A stretch of 64,000 nt of DNA from CBFGRV01 sp965651265 (GTDB lineage Bacteria; Bacteroidota; Rhodothermia; Rhodothermales; VXPQ01). Numbering within the stretch: the first letter of the stretch is position 1; each line of letters opens with the position of its first letter. The stretch covers positions 32,051 to 96,050 of the forward strand of contig CBFGRV010000005.1 of assembly GCA_965651265.1 (NCBI GenBank), written 5' to 3'. A model generated the notes under the pieces. The model was given only the letters and a program-made list of their open reading frames with translations. It did no database searches and was not told where the DNA came from. Position numbers and translations under genes: made by a program. Of the stretch, positions 8,941 to 18,602 are shown one piece after another.

Positions 8941-10368
8941 ATGGAGTCTAAATTGGCGATCCAGCTAGAGCCGGCGGAAACAACGTGGATCCGGCCCGCC
9001 CCGAAGGGCTGGGCCATCGCACTCGTCGTCGGACCGTCCCTTGTCTGGTGTGCCGAGTACATAGGCTCGGGTGAGGTCATCCTGGCCACACGGACCGGTG
9101 CAGTTCTCGGCACAGCCGTGCTCTGGGCCGTCGTCTTCGGGATCTTCCTGAAGTATTGGATTGGCATGTCCGGCGCCCGCTATACGGTATGCACGGGCGA
9201 GGGGATGATCGACATGTGTGCACGCATGCCCGGCCCCCGCAACTGGGCTGTGTGGATCATTCTCGTAGCGCAGCTCGCGGCGGCTGCCATCTCGATTGCG
9301 TCGATTGCCGCGGCAGCCGGTGCCTTCGTCCATGCCCTTTTACCGGTCTCGTCCCAGGTGGGCGGATGGGTCATTACGATCTTTGCCGTAGTTGTCGTGT
9401 GGTCGGGAACGTTCGATATCCTGAAGATCGTGATGAGCATATTCGTTCTGATTACGGTCATCGGGGTCATCTATGTGGCCGGATACGTTCTCCCCGGCGC
9501 CGCTGAGCTGTTTGCCGGCCTGATGCCCGGCGTACCGCCCGTACCCGACTGGGCCATCGAACAGGGCACACATGAGAACGGCTGGAGGGAGGTCCTGCCG
9601 TTGCTGGGATGGGGCGCGGGCGGTTTCGCGAGCCAGGTCTGGTACACATACTGGGTGCTTGGGGCAGGCTACGGCGCGGCGAGCGGCCGCTCGTACGGAG
9701 AACCCGCACCCATCGAGAAGCTCCGCCGCCTCGGTCGCGAAGAGGCGCTCCGGCTGAAGGGCTGGTGCCGGGTCGTGTACGCCGATGCAACACTCGCCAT
9801 GGTGATCGGTATCGTCGTCACCTCATGTTTCCTGATCGCAGGCGCCGGAATTCTAAGACCACTCTCGCTAGCTCCCGATGGGCCCCAGGTCGCGATCACG
9901 CTTTCGACCATCTTTTCAAGTCGCTGGGCCGAGATCGGAGGCACACTCTTCCTGCTGGGCGGACTATCGGCTCTGGTCGCCACGCAGATTGGCCAGCTTG
10001 CCGGTTGGCCAAGGCTCCTTGCGGACGCCGTTCGCATCTGCATCCCGGTATTCAACCGTCGCCTGGAGTGGAAACAGCAATTTCGATCGTTCCTCCTCCT
10101 CTTTTTTGCATCCAACATGATACTCGTCTACACACTGGGCCTCCGCCCGGTGGCCCTCGTGAAGTTGGGGGCTGTGTTGGATGGCTTGCTACTCACCCCG
10201 CTGCAGGCACTCTGGGTACTGCTCGGTCTATTCGTGGTGCTTCCGAAAGTGCTGAGCCGTGAAGCCTACGAGGAGCTTCGACCCCATTGGATCATCGCGC
10301 TTGGCCTGGTCGTGGCCTTTCTAGTTTTCGGATACTTCTGTGTATTCCAGATGCCGTACGTGCTCTGA
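8941..10368 (+). CDS. Nramp-related transporter lacking the canonical metal motifs
   Basis: This integral membrane protein of 475 residues has about eleven hydrophobic segments and the general layout of the Nramp/MntH (LeuT-fold) family. TM1 reads GPSLVWCAEYIGSGEVILAT, where true Nramps have a DPGN sequence. The TM6 equivalent (GWGAGGFASQVWYTYWVLG) has no MPH. These two elements make the metal site in MntH, so the transported ion or solute is probably different (inference). Similar Nramp-like proteins with SGE in TM1 occur in several phyla, with no substrate known to me. It sits directly upstream of, and possibly cotranscribed with, the phosphopantetheinyl transferase. Confidence 0.75.
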   Translation: MESKLAIQLEPAETTWIRPAPKGWAIALVVGPSLVWCAEYIGSGEVILATRTGAVLGTAVLWAVVFGIFLKYWIGMSGARYTVCTGEGMIDMCARMPGPRNWAVWIILVAQLAAAAISIASIAAAAGAFVHALLPVSSQVGGWVITIFAVVVVWSGTFDILKIVMSIFVLITVIGVIYVAGYVLPGAAELFAGLMPGVPPVPDWAIEQGTHENGWREVLPLLGWGAGGFASQVWYTYWVLGAGYGAASGRSYGEPAPIEKLRRLGREEALRLKGWCRVVYADATLAMVIGIVVTSCFLIAGAGILRPLSLAPDGPQVAITLSTIFSSRWAEIGGTLFLLGGLSALVATQIGQLAGWPRLLADAVRICIPVFNRRLEWKQQFRSFLLLFFASNMILVYTLGLRPVALVKLGAVLDGLLLTPLQALWVLLGLFVVLPKVLSREAYEELRPHWIIALGLVVAFLVFGYFCVFQMPYVL

Positions 10369-10379
10369 GCCGACGACTT

Positions 10380-11006
10380 TTGAAGAACCTTCCATCCGAT
10401 ATAGTCTTTCGCCACCTCCGGTTCGATCCCGAATATCTGGAGGGCTGGGAGGCCCTGCTTTCCCGGTACGAAGCGGAGCGCGCGCATGAGTTCACGGGCA
10501 AGAAACGTCGCCGGGAGTTCATCCTCGGGCGTGCGGCGGCCCGCCTGCTTCTCTCGGACGAGCTGGCAGTCGAGCCGCAAGCCGTTCCGCTGTCCGTAGC
10601 CGAAAGCGGTGCCATCGATGTGGTCGGCGCCGATCTGCATGTCTCTATTGCGCATTCCGGTGATCACGCCGTCGCGGCGGCATCCTCGCGGATGGTTGGC
10701 GTCGACATCGAGTCGATCGTGCCGCGGAATACCGAACTACGCCGATTCCTGGTGCATCCCGACGAACAGGAGCTGCTCGAATCCATACCCCTTGATCCCA
10801 ATAGGTCGCAGATACTCTGGTGGACCCTCAAGGAGGCTACCCTGAAGGCGATGCGAACGGGGCTGCGCTTTCCACCCAGGAAAATTCGGCTCGATGTCGA
10901 TCTCGGCGAGGAGCGAGCCAGGGCGTACGTGGAAGAAGGACGCGACTGGGACCTCTTTTTCGAGGAGTGGGATGGCTACTACGTGGCCGTCGCAGCGGAG
11001 CCCTGA
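10380..11006 (+). CDS. 4'-phosphopantetheinyl transferase (Sfp-like)
   Basis: These enzymes transfer 4'-phosphopantetheine from CoA to a serine of carrier proteins. Characteristic motifs are present: GKKRRREFILGRAAAR, LHVSIAHSGDHAVAAAS, the Mg-binding MVGVDIE, and WTLKEATLKAM, the WxxKEAxxK signature. The Sfp-type length of roughly 210-240 residues fits. An in-frame ATG at 10287 would overlap the Nramp-like gene by 82 nt, so I take the TTG at 10380, 11 nt after that gene's stop, as a tentative start giving about 208 residues. No ribosome site decides it. No polyketide or NRPS genes are near, so it may serve primary acyl carrier protein. Confidence 0.85.
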   Translation: MKNLPSDIVFRHLRFDPEYLEGWEALLSRYEAERAHEFTGKKRRREFILGRAAARLLLSDELAVEPQAVPLSVAESGAIDVVGADLHVSIAHSGDHAVAAASSRMVGVDIESIVPRNTELRRFLVHPDEQELLESIPLDPNRSQILWWTLKEATLKAMRTGLRFPPRKIRLDVDLGEERARAYVEEGRDWDLFFEEWDGYYVAVAAEP

Positions 11007-11017
11007 GAAGATCGGCC

Positions 11018-13420
11018 CTATCGACGCACGATGAACGACTGCGCGATCGTTCCCTGCGGCGAGGTCACTCTCACGAAATAGACGCCGTTCGGTATGTCCG
11101 ATGCCTCGATGTCGACATCGTAGCGGCCGGGCGCTCGCTCATCATCAAGAAGAGTTCCTAGACGCCGGCCGAGAATATCAAACAGCTCGACCTTCAGGTG
11201 GGCGGATCGGTCGAGTGTGAGCGGGATCGATGCCCGATCGGTAACGGGATGGGGGTGGGCCTGGCCAAGCCGGACGTGCAAAGGAAGCGCATCGGGTGGA
11301 TCTACGGCCACGGATCCGCCTTGCGCACCCACATAGGAGATGCGCGATAGCCTCGAGTCGCTGCTGCCCCCGCCGAAAGTGGATCCCCATTCCAACATGT
11401 AGATGGCTCCATCCGGCCCGATTTCCATATCCATCGGCCGGATGAAGGTGAGGGAGGGCAGGAAAGGGTTGATTTTCAGCACGCTGCCGTCCTCATCGAG
11501 CTTGACCTCCTTCACCCAGCGCCGGCTCCACTCGTAGATGAAGACGGTGTCATCATAATAGGAGGGCAGTTTTCGACCGGAGTCGAGCGATGCGTCGAAG
11601 TGATAGACTGGCCCGGCCATGGCCGTACGCGAGCCGGCTCCGAACTCGGGGAACTCTGCCGAAACGGGATAGGGATACCAGATCCAGGCCGGCTGAGGAG
11701 GTGGGAGCTGTTCGGCGCCGGTGTTGTTCGGAGAGTCGTTCGTCGGCCCGTTTAAACAATCAAAGAGATCGCCGGAGATGCCCGAGGCGAAATCATAATC
11801 CCGATATGGCTTGTTGTCGCCAATACAGAATGGCCAACCGAAATATCCGGCTGTGCGCGCCTGATTGAATTCGTCATATCCGCGCGGTCCCCGGCTGGCA
11901 TCGTCCGCGTTGGCATCGGGCCCGACATCTCCCCAGTATAGCCATCCTGATTTCTTGTCGATGGAGATGCGAAATGGGTTACGCAGTCCCATCGCATAGA
12001 TCTCCGGCAACCCGTCCTCGGGATTGGAAAACAGGTTGCCATCGGGTATGTCGTAGGACCCGTCAGGTGTCGGCGTGATGCGCAGGATTTTTCCCCGCAG
12101 GTCGTTTGTGTTACCCGAGGTCCGCTGGGCATCCCATGCTGATCGACCGTTCCTCTCGTCTATGGGGGCAAATCCTTCGGATTCGAATGGATTCGTGTTG
12201 TCCCCCAGGGACGCGTAGAGATTCCCGTCGGGCCCGAAGGCCAGGGAGCCCCCACTGTGGCAGCACTGTATCCGTTGAGTGGGGATTTCGAGCAGCACCT
12301 TCTCGCTGGCCAGGTCGAGCTCGGTGCCGTTCAACGAAAATCGGGAGATTCGCTGCTTGGCCTCCTGCCCAGCGGGCGAGTAAAAGAGGTAGATCCAGCC
12401 GTTCTCCTCAAAAGCAGGATCGTGGGTGACGCCCAGCAAGCCATCCTCGTGACCGGTATGCACATTGAGGTTGCCGGCAGGGGTCGTCGCCCCGACATCG
12501 GGATCGTACAGCTTGACGGCGCCGGCGCGCTGGACGTAGAGCACGCGTCCGTCCGGCAGGACGGTGAGCTCCATCGGGTCGAGTGTGTCGTCATCGAGGA
12601 TCGTGCGCTCGAAGCTCTGATCCAGCGTCGCGGAGCAATCGCCCTCGACAGCGCCCATCGCCCAGAGGATTCCGCCGAGGACGTGATCCTGAAACGGCGG
12701 CTCGTCATAGCTTTCTTTGGTGTGCCCCAAACCCGTGTACCAGGATCGCCCTTCGTCGACGGGCCGACACCAGGAGATCGGGTGATCGTACCCGAGGCTC
12801 CCGCCGGTGTAAGAATCCTCGTCGAGCGTGAGAAGGACGTGTACGGCCCCGCGAGGGTTCTGCTGGTAGTTATACCACTCGTCGCGGCGTTCCCATCTGA
12901 GCGGCAGGTGCGACGTGGATGGATGAACTCGATCGTTCACAACCACCACCGCATCCTGGATGGCTGGATGGGAGGCGAAGTAGGCGCCGACGAGCTCACC
13001 GTACCATGGCCAGTCGTATTCGGTGTCGGCCGCGGAATGGATGCCGACGAAACCGCCGCCCTCCTGGATGTATTTCTCGAATGCGTCCTGTTGGTCGGCG
13101 TCTAAAATGTCGCCAGTGGTCGACAGGAATACGACCGCATCGTAGCCGGCTAGTGTCGCCTCATTGAAGACGCTTGCATCTTCTGTGTGGTCGACGCCGA
13201 AACCGTGTGTATCCCCGAGCCCCTCGATCATCGCGACGCCATCCTCGATGGAGTCGTGTCGGAATCCCGCGGTCTTCGAGAACACCAGCACGGACGACTC
13301 CTGTGCGAGCGTCGAGCCTGTTGATGCCGCGGAAAGCAAGAAGACGGCGAGTATCATCCCCGCTGCGGTTACGCTGCGCGCATTCGGCGCCGATTCTACT
13401 CGACGTACCGCCTGCAACAT
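11018..13420 (-). CDS. secreted ThuA / PQQ-type sugar dehydrogenase fusion with T9SS-like tail
   Basis: The 800-residue product has a signal peptide (hydrophobic core MILAVFLLSAAS, then STLAQ), a ThuA-like domain (AGFRHDSIEDG, GGGFVGIHSAADTEYDWPWYG; about 45-270), a six-bladed beta-propeller of the GdhB/HHIP sugar dehydrogenase type (about 280-715: GLLGVTHDPAF, CCHSGGSLAFGPDGNLY, GLRNPFRISIDKKSG), and a roughly 80-residue tail with AHLKVELFDILGRRLGTL and IPNGVYFVRV. That tail has the pattern of type IX secretion type A sorting domains. ATG 13420 is preferred to 13471 because it gives a better signal peptide. It probably acts on carbohydrate at the cell surface; the substrate is unknown. Confidence 0.85.
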   Translation of the reverse strand: MLQAVRRVESAPNARSVTAAGMILAVFLLSAASTGSTLAQESSVLVFSKTAGFRHDSIEDGVAMIEGLGDTHGFGVDHTEDASVFNEATLAGYDAVVFLSTTGDILDADQQDAFEKYIQEGGGFVGIHSAADTEYDWPWYGELVGAYFASHPAIQDAVVVVNDRVHPSTSHLPLRWERRDEWYNYQQNPRGAVHVLLTLDEDSYTGGSLGYDHPISWCRPVDEGRSWYTGLGHTKESYDEPPFQDHVLGGILWAMGAVEGDCSATLDQSFERTILDDDTLDPMELTVLPDGRVLYVQRAGAVKLYDPDVGATTPAGNLNVHTGHEDGLLGVTHDPAFEENGWIYLFYSPAGQEAKQRISRFSLNGTELDLASEKVLLEIPTQRIQCCHSGGSLAFGPDGNLYASLGDNTNPFESEGFAPIDERNGRSAWDAQRTSGNTNDLRGKILRITPTPDGSYDIPDGNLFSNPEDGLPEIYAMGLRNPFRISIDKKSGWLYWGDVGPDANADDASRGPRGYDEFNQARTAGYFGWPFCIGDNKPYRDYDFASGISGDLFDCLNGPTNDSPNNTGAEQLPPPQPAWIWYPYPVSAEFPEFGAGSRTAMAGPVYHFDASLDSGRKLPSYYDDTVFIYEWSRRWVKEVKLDEDGSVLKINPFLPSLTFIRPMDMEIGPDGAIYMLEWGSTFGGGSSDSRLSRISYVGAQGGSVAVDPPDALPLHVRLGQAHPHPVTDRASIPLTLDRSAHLKVELFDILGRRLGTLLDDERAPGRYDVDIEASDIPNGVYFVRVTSPQGTIAQSFIVRR

Positions 13421-13527
13421 TACGTCAAACCTGTGGCCCTTCTGCGCGTTCGTAAAATCTGGCCAAGACATTTTTTCGATGGAATCTGGACGTGCACTTG
13501 AAGAGGTGCGTGGGACGCCTCCTTTTG

Positions 13528-16500
13528 ATGGAATCTAAGCGATACACGCCTCAACACCCTATTCGCTTCGTCACGGCGGCTTCGCTGTTCGACGGACATG
13601 ACGCCGCCATCAACATTATTCGCCGAATTCTCCAGGCGAGCGGTGCCGAAGTGATCCACCTTGGCCACAACCGCTCTGTGCAGGATGTGGTCGAAACGGC
13701 CATCGAGGAAGACGCGCAGGGAATCGCGGTGTCCTCGTACCAGGGCGGCCACATGGAGTACTTCAAGTATATGTATGATTTGCTCCAGGAGCGCGGGGCG
13801 GGGCACGTCAAGATATTTGGTGGAGGGGGTGGGGTGATCGTCCCCGAGGAAATCACCGAACTCGAGGCGTACGGCATCGCAAAGATCTTTCATCCCGAGC
13901 ATGGGATGGCCATGGGCCTTCAGGGGATGGTCGATTACATGCTCGAGCAGACGGACTTTGAAACCCCGCGGCAGCAGGACGGGGCCCACACGCCGCCTCG
14001 GGATCCGGCTCGGATCGCCCGCATGCTCAGCGAAGTCGAATCACGGCGGCTCCAGGAGGCGGCCGTTCCAGCCGGTGACGTGCCTGAATTCGCTCACTCC
14101 ATTTTCGAGGCGCAGGCCGAACGACGTTCCGCCGCACCGACCATCGGCATCACGGGCACCGGCGGCGCGGGCAAGTCCACGCTGACCGATGAGATCGTTC
14201 GCCGCTTCCTGAACGACTTCGACGACCTCGAAGTCGCCATCCTCTCCGTCGATCCAACCCGACGCCGCACTGGAGGTGCACTTCTTGGAGATCGCATCCG
14301 AATGAACGCCATCTACGGGCGTCATGCGGAGAGGGTATACATGCGCTCTTTTGCGACTCGCCAGGCCCACAGGTCGACGTCACAGGCGCTGCGCGATGCC
14401 GTCGAGATCTGCCGCGCCGCCGGCTACGATCTCATTCTCCTGGAAACCGCAGGGATTGGGCAGAGCGACACGGAGATCGTCGATCTCGCCGATGTCTCCG
14501 TGTACGTCATGACGCACGACTTCGGGGCGCCCAGCCAGCTCGAAAAAATTGGAATGCTGGACCTCGCCGATTTCGTCATCCTCAACAAGTTCGAGAAGCG
14601 CGGCAGCTCCGATGCATTACGCGACATCCGCAAGCAGGTCCAACGCAATCGGGGCCTCTTCGATAGGGACCCGGAATCGATGCCGGTCTACCCTACGATG
14701 GCCTCCCGCTTCGACGATCCCGGTGTCTCGCGCTTTTATCTAGCTCTGCTCGATCATCTTCGAGAGCACTACAATTTCGACCGCATCTCCCCGACGTACC
14801 GTGCCGAGGAGCTTCCCGAAGTGGATCCTCGGGAGTTGGCGATCATCCCACCAGGCCGGCAACGGTATCTCGGAGAGGTGGCGGAATCGTGTCGGCGCTA
14901 TCGGGAATGGGCGGAAAAGCAGGTGGAAATCGCCCGGAAGTGGGGCCAGGCGGCCGGAGCTCTCGAGCAGGTTCAGGAATGGGATCCCGAGGATCGAGAG
15001 GTGCTTGTGGATCGCCTCGAACAGATGAAGTCCCACTGGTGGCAGCAGCTCGATATCCGATCCAGGCGGATCCTCGAAAGATGGGACGACGAGACCGCTC
15101 GCTACTCGGGAGACAGCTTCACGTATACCGTTCGAGGCCGGGAGATCGAGGTCGATATTGCCGACGAGTCCCTTTCCGGCACCCGAATTCCGCGCGTTGC
15201 GCTGCCGAAGACGAAGGATCCGGGGGAGCGTCTTCGCTTCGCGCTGCTCGAGAACCTTCCGGGCTACTTCCCCTACACGGCCGGGGTGTTTCCATTTAAG
15301 CGCCGCAATGAGGATCCAACGCGAATGTTTGCGGGCGAAGGGTCCCCGGAGCGCACGAACCGCCGTTTTCATCTGGTTTCGGAGGGAATGCCGGCCAAGC
15401 GACTCTCGACGGCCTTCGATTCAGTCACGCTCTACGGCTACGATCCCGACGAGCGGCCCGACATATACGGCAAGGTCGGGAATGCCGGCGTGTCGATCTG
15501 TACGCTCGACGACATGAAGAAGCTCTACTCGGGCTTCAATCTATGCGACCCGTCCACGAGCGTCTCGATGACGATCAACGGACCCGCCCCGATGATCCTG
15601 GCCATGTTCATGAACACGGCGATCGATCAGCAGATCGAGTTTTACCTCAAGGAGCAGGGGAGATGGGAGGATGCGGAGCGAGTGATTGCCGAGCGTCTCG
15701 GCGAGGATCGGCCGCGCTACGAGCCGTACGGACCCAACGGCGCCATGGATGAGCTGCCGCCTACGCACGACGGCTCCGGCCTCGGGCTTCTCGGCACCAG
15801 TGGCTCCGAGCTGGTCGAGTGGGGCATCCTGTCCCAAGACGAGTACGCGCGCATCGCCGCCCACGCCATCCATGTAGTCAGGGGCACCGTCCAGGCCGAC
15901 ATCCTGAAGGAAGACCAGGCCCAGAACACCTGCATCTTCTCGACGGAGTTCGCGCTCCGCCTGATGGGAGATGTCCAGCAGTATTTCGTCGACCACGACG
16001 TCCGCAACTTCTACTCGGTCTCCATATCGGGCTACCACATCGCGGAGGCCGGCGCCAATCCGATCACGCAGTTGGCCTTCACGTTGGCCAACGGCTTCAC
16101 ATACGTGGAGTACTACCTCGGGCGTGGCATGCACGTCGATGCATTTGCGCCTAACCTCTCGTTCTTCTTCTCGAACGGGATGGATCCGGAATACAGCGTG
16201 ATCGGCCGGGTCGCGCGCCGCATCTGGGCCGTGGCGATGAAAGAAAAGTACGGCGCCAATGAGCGGAGCCAGAAGCTCAAGTACCACATCCAGACCTCCG
16301 GCCGTAGCCTGCACGCGAAGGAGATGCAATTCAACGACATCCGCACGACGCTGCAGGCGCTGATGGCCGTGTACGACAACTGCAACTCGCTCCACACCAA
16401 CGCCTACGACGAGGCGGTGACAACGCCCACGGAGGAAAGCGTCCGCCGCGCCATTGCGATCCAGCTCATCATCGCACGTGAGCTGGGTCTCGCCAAGAAC

Positions 16501-16983
16501 GAAAATCCGCTGCAGGGTGCCTTCATCATCGAGGAGCTGACCGATCTGGTCGAGGAGGCCGTGCTATCGGAATTCGAGCGGCTCAACGACCGAGGTGGGG
16601 TTCTTGGTGCGATGGAGTCCATGTACCAGCGCGGCAAGATTCAATCCGAGTCGATGGTTTATGAGCGCAAGAAGCATAGCGGAGAGCTGCCCGTGATCGG
16701 CGTGAACGTCTTCACGGCGCGCAACGGCGAGGCCGACGAGGAAGGCACGGTCGAGCTGATGCGCTCATCGGAAGATGAGAAGCAGCATCAACTCCGTCAT
16801 CTGCACGAGTTTCAGCGACGAAATGCGGAACGGTCCGAGCAGGCTCTGGATCGACTCAAGAAGGTGGCACGATCAGGTGGAAACGTATTCGCTGAGCTCC
16901 TCGAGACCGTCAAAGTTTGCTCGCTCGGACAGATCACACGCGCCCTTTTCGATGTGGGTGGCGAATACCGTCGCAACATGTAG
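13528..16983 (+). CDS. icmF: fused isobutyryl-CoA mutase, B12-dependent
   Basis: IcmF interconverts isobutyryl-CoA and n-butyryl-CoA using adenosylcobalamin and carries its own G-protein chaperone. Domain order in the 1151-residue product is a cobalamin-binding domain (DGHDAAINIIRRILQASG, then GGGGGVIVPEEI), a MeaB-like GTPase with P-loop GTGGAGKST and DPTRRRTGGALLGDRIRMN, a linker, and the mutase barrel (YFPYTAGVFPFKRRNEDPTR, GFNLCDPSTSVSMTINGPAP, RGTVQADILKEDQAQNTCIF). This B12-G-barrel order is diagnostic of IcmF as opposed to methylmalonyl-CoA mutase. ATG 13528 (MESKRYTP) is taken in place of 13492. Related acyl-CoA isomerisations are possible. Confidence 0.95.
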   Translation: MESKRYTPQHPIRFVTAASLFDGHDAAINIIRRILQASGAEVIHLGHNRSVQDVVETAIEEDAQGIAVSSYQGGHMEYFKYMYDLLQERGAGHVKIFGGGGGVIVPEEITELEAYGIAKIFHPEHGMAMGLQGMVDYMLEQTDFETPRQQDGAHTPPRDPARIARMLSEVESRRLQEAAVPAGDVPEFAHSIFEAQAERRSAAPTIGITGTGGAGKSTLTDEIVRRFLNDFDDLEVAILSVDPTRRRTGGALLGDRIRMNAIYGRHAERVYMRSFATRQAHRSTSQALRDAVEICRAAGYDLILLETAGIGQSDTEIVDLADVSVYVMTHDFGAPSQLEKIGMLDLADFVILNKFEKRGSSDALRDIRKQVQRNRGLFDRDPESMPVYPTMASRFDDPGVSRFYLALLDHLREHYNFDRISPTYRAEELPEVDPRELAIIPPGRQRYLGEVAESCRRYREWAEKQVEIARKWGQAAGALEQVQEWDPEDREVLVDRLEQMKSHWWQQLDIRSRRILERWDDETARYSGDSFTYTVRGREIEVDIADESLSGTRIPRVALPKTKDPGERLRFALLENLPGYFPYTAGVFPFKRRNEDPTRMFAGEGSPERTNRRFHLVSEGMPAKRLSTAFDSVTLYGYDPDERPDIYGKVGNAGVSICTLDDMKKLYSGFNLCDPSTSVSMTINGPAPMILAMFMNTAIDQQIEFYLKEQGRWEDAERVIAERLGEDRPRYEPYGPNGAMDELPPTHDGSGLGLLGTSGSELVEWGILSQDEYARIAAHAIHVVRGTVQADILKEDQAQNTCIFSTEFALRLMGDVQQYFVDHDVRNFYSVSISGYHIAEAGANPITQLAFTLANGFTYVEYYLGRGMHVDAFAPNLSFFFSNGMDPEYSVIGRVARRIWAVAMKEKYGANERSQKLKYHIQTSGRSLHAKEMQFNDIRTTLQALMAVYDNCNSLHTNAYDEAVTTPTEESVRRAIAIQLIIARELGLAKNENPLQGAFIIEELTDLVEEAVLSEFERLNDRGGVLGAMESMYQRGKIQSESMVYERKKHSGELPVIGVNVFTARNGEADEEGTVELMRSSEDEKQHQLRHLHEFQRRNAERSEQALDRLKKVARSGGNVFAELLETVKVCSLGQITRALFDVGGEYRRNM

Positions 16984-16995
16984 ACGAAGAAAGGG

Positions 16996-17406
16996 ATGAA
17001 AACGAAGGCCACGGACAGCTCCGTAGAGCGATTCATCGACGCGATCGAAGACGCCGGACAACGGGAAGACTGCAAAACGCTGACGGACATGATGCAACGC
17101 GTCACCGGGGCATCGCCGAAAATGTGGGGCGATGCGATCGTAGGGTTCGGAGATTTTCGTTACCGATACGAGAGCGGGCGGGAGGGCGACTGGTTTCTGA
17201 CCGGATTCTCTCCGCGAAAGGGAAAAATCTCCATCTACACGATGACCGGTTTCGATCGGTATCCCGATCTCATGGAGCGCCTCGGAAAGTACAAGGTCGG
17301 CAAGTCGTGCCTCTACATTAGACGGCTGGACGACGTCGATCTGGGCGTTCTCGAAGAGCTCGCGGGCCGATCCGTCAAGGAAACCGCGGAGCGATACTCT
17401 ACGTGA
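16996..17406 (+). CDS. DUF1801 family protein
   Basis: The 136-residue protein starts MKTKATDSSVERFIDAI. Features such as DMMQRVTGASPKMWGDAIVG near residue 35 and GKSCLYIRRLDDVDLGVLEEL near the C-terminus match the YdhG/DUF1801 family of small soluble proteins with no agreed function. It follows icmF by 12 nt, and its last codons overlap the GTG start of pabB, so it may bridge the two in one transcript. Nothing in it suggests an enzyme active site. Confidence 0.8.
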   Translation: MKTKATDSSVERFIDAIEDAGQREDCKTLTDMMQRVTGASPKMWGDAIVGFGDFRYRYESGREGDWFLTGFSPRKGKISIYTMTGFDRYPDLMERLGKYKVGKSCLYIRRLDDVDLGVLEELAGRSVKETAERYST

Positions 17407-18602
17407 TCGAGCTGTCGACGGAGCCCGGTCTTCTGATTTTCGGCCCGGGGTGGATGAGAGCGCGCCGTCCCGCCGTCTTACTGCGCGATCCGGTTGAGAT
17501 CCTCCGGTGCGACCGCGTTCCGGACGTCATGCCTGCGCTGGAAGAGGCGGCTGCGAGGGCACGTTCCGGGATGATCGTGGCCGGGTTCGTGACGTACGAG
17601 GCCGCCCCGGCGTTCGATTCGGCGCACGTCACGCATGCATCCGACGGCCCGCTGGTGTGGTTCGGCGTATACGACCCAGGAAGCGTCGTCATCTCGCGAA
17701 AACTAGCGCCACCGAGCGAACCCTCCGGGGTAGCCCTTCGAAACACCCGCTTTCGCTTGACGAGGGACGAATACGCAAAGGCTTTTGGATGCATCCAGCA
17801 GGCCATCTACGAAGGGGATGTCTACCAGATCAACTACACGTCCCCGTTGACCTTTGAATTTGTTGGAAGCCCGCTTTCCCTCTGGCACCACCTTTTCCAT
17901 CGTCAACCGGTTGAGTTCGGGGCCTACATCGATACGGGAGACCGCCAGATCCTGAGCTGCTCGCCGGAGCTGTTTTTTGAACTCTCCGGTCGGAGCGTCC
18001 TTACCCGGCCGATGAAGGGCACGATACGCCGGGGGCACACCGAGGTTGAAGACGACGTCCTTGCCACCCGCCTGGCCACCGATGCCAAGGCGCAGGCCGA
18101 GAACGTCATGATCGTGGATCTCCTCCGAAACGACCTGTCCCGATGCTGCGAGCAGGGCTCGGTGCGCGTGCCGGACCTGTTCCGGATCGAGCGCTATCGG
18201 ACGCTGATCCAGATGACCTCCGAGATCGAAGGTCGATTGCGACCTGGGCTGGGTGTGCCCGATCTATTCCGCCAGCTCTTTCCCTGTGGGTCTGTTACGG
18301 GCGCTCCCAAGATCTCCGCAATGAAACAGATCGCCAAACTCGAATCCAGCCCGCGAGACGTCTACTGCGGAGCAATCGGCTGGATGCACAACGATGAGGC
18401 CGCCTTCAATGTCGCGATCCGCACCTCCGTGGTCCGCGATGGGCACGGCGTCCTCGGAATCGGGAGCGGCATTGTAGCCGACTCGAAGGTCGACGACGAG
18501 TTCGATGAATGCCTGCTCAAGGCTCGGTTCTTGACCGACGGGATCGGAGAAGACGATGCCATGGAGGAAACAATCGATGCCGGCGGGCGGAGGATCGTTT
18601 GA
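17403..18602 (+). CDS. pabB: aminodeoxychorismate synthase component I
   Basis: PabB aminates chorismate to 4-amino-4-deoxychorismate for folate synthesis. The 399-residue product has the chorismate-binding motifs YEGDVYQINYTSPLTFE, RPMKGTIRRG, ENVMIVDLLRNDLSR and CGSVTGAPKISAMK. The tryptophan-binding LLES element of TrpE is not seen at the N-terminus, which supports PabB over anthranilate synthase; a separate trpE lies at 49615. The start is a GTG overlapping the DUF1801 stop by 4 nt. Its stop shares one base with the ATG of the pabC-like gene. No dedicated pabA is present in the window, so the glutaminase could be shared with TrpG (inference). Confidence 0.93.
   Translation: MIELSTEPGLLIFGPGWMRARRPAVLLRDPVEILRCDRVPDVMPALEEAAARARSGMIVAGFVTYEAAPAFDSAHVTHASDGPLVWFGVYDPGSVVISRKLAPPSEPSGVALRNTRFRLTRDEYAKAFGCIQQAIYEGDVYQINYTSPLTFEFVGSPLSLWHHLFHRQPVEFGAYIDTGDRQILSCSPELFFELSGRSVLTRPMKGTIRRGHTEVEDDVLATRLATDAKAQAENVMIVDLLRNDLSRCCEQGSVRVPDLFRIERYRTLIQMTSEIEGRLRPGLGVPDLFRQLFPCGSVTGAPKISAMKQIAKLESSPRDVYCGAIGWMHNDEAAFNVAIRTSVVRDGHGVLGIGSGIVADSKVDDEFDECLLKARFLTDGIGEDDAMEETIDAGGRRIV

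Noticed and set aside
12257..13105. 282-codon plus-strand frame opposite the ThuA/sugar dehydrogenase gene
   Set aside because: It is a high-GC shadow of a gene with clear domains; its translation shows no family motif.
15541..16395. 284-codon minus-strand frame inside icmF
   Set aside because: It lies fully antisense to conserved mutase motifs and has composition expected of a shadow frame.
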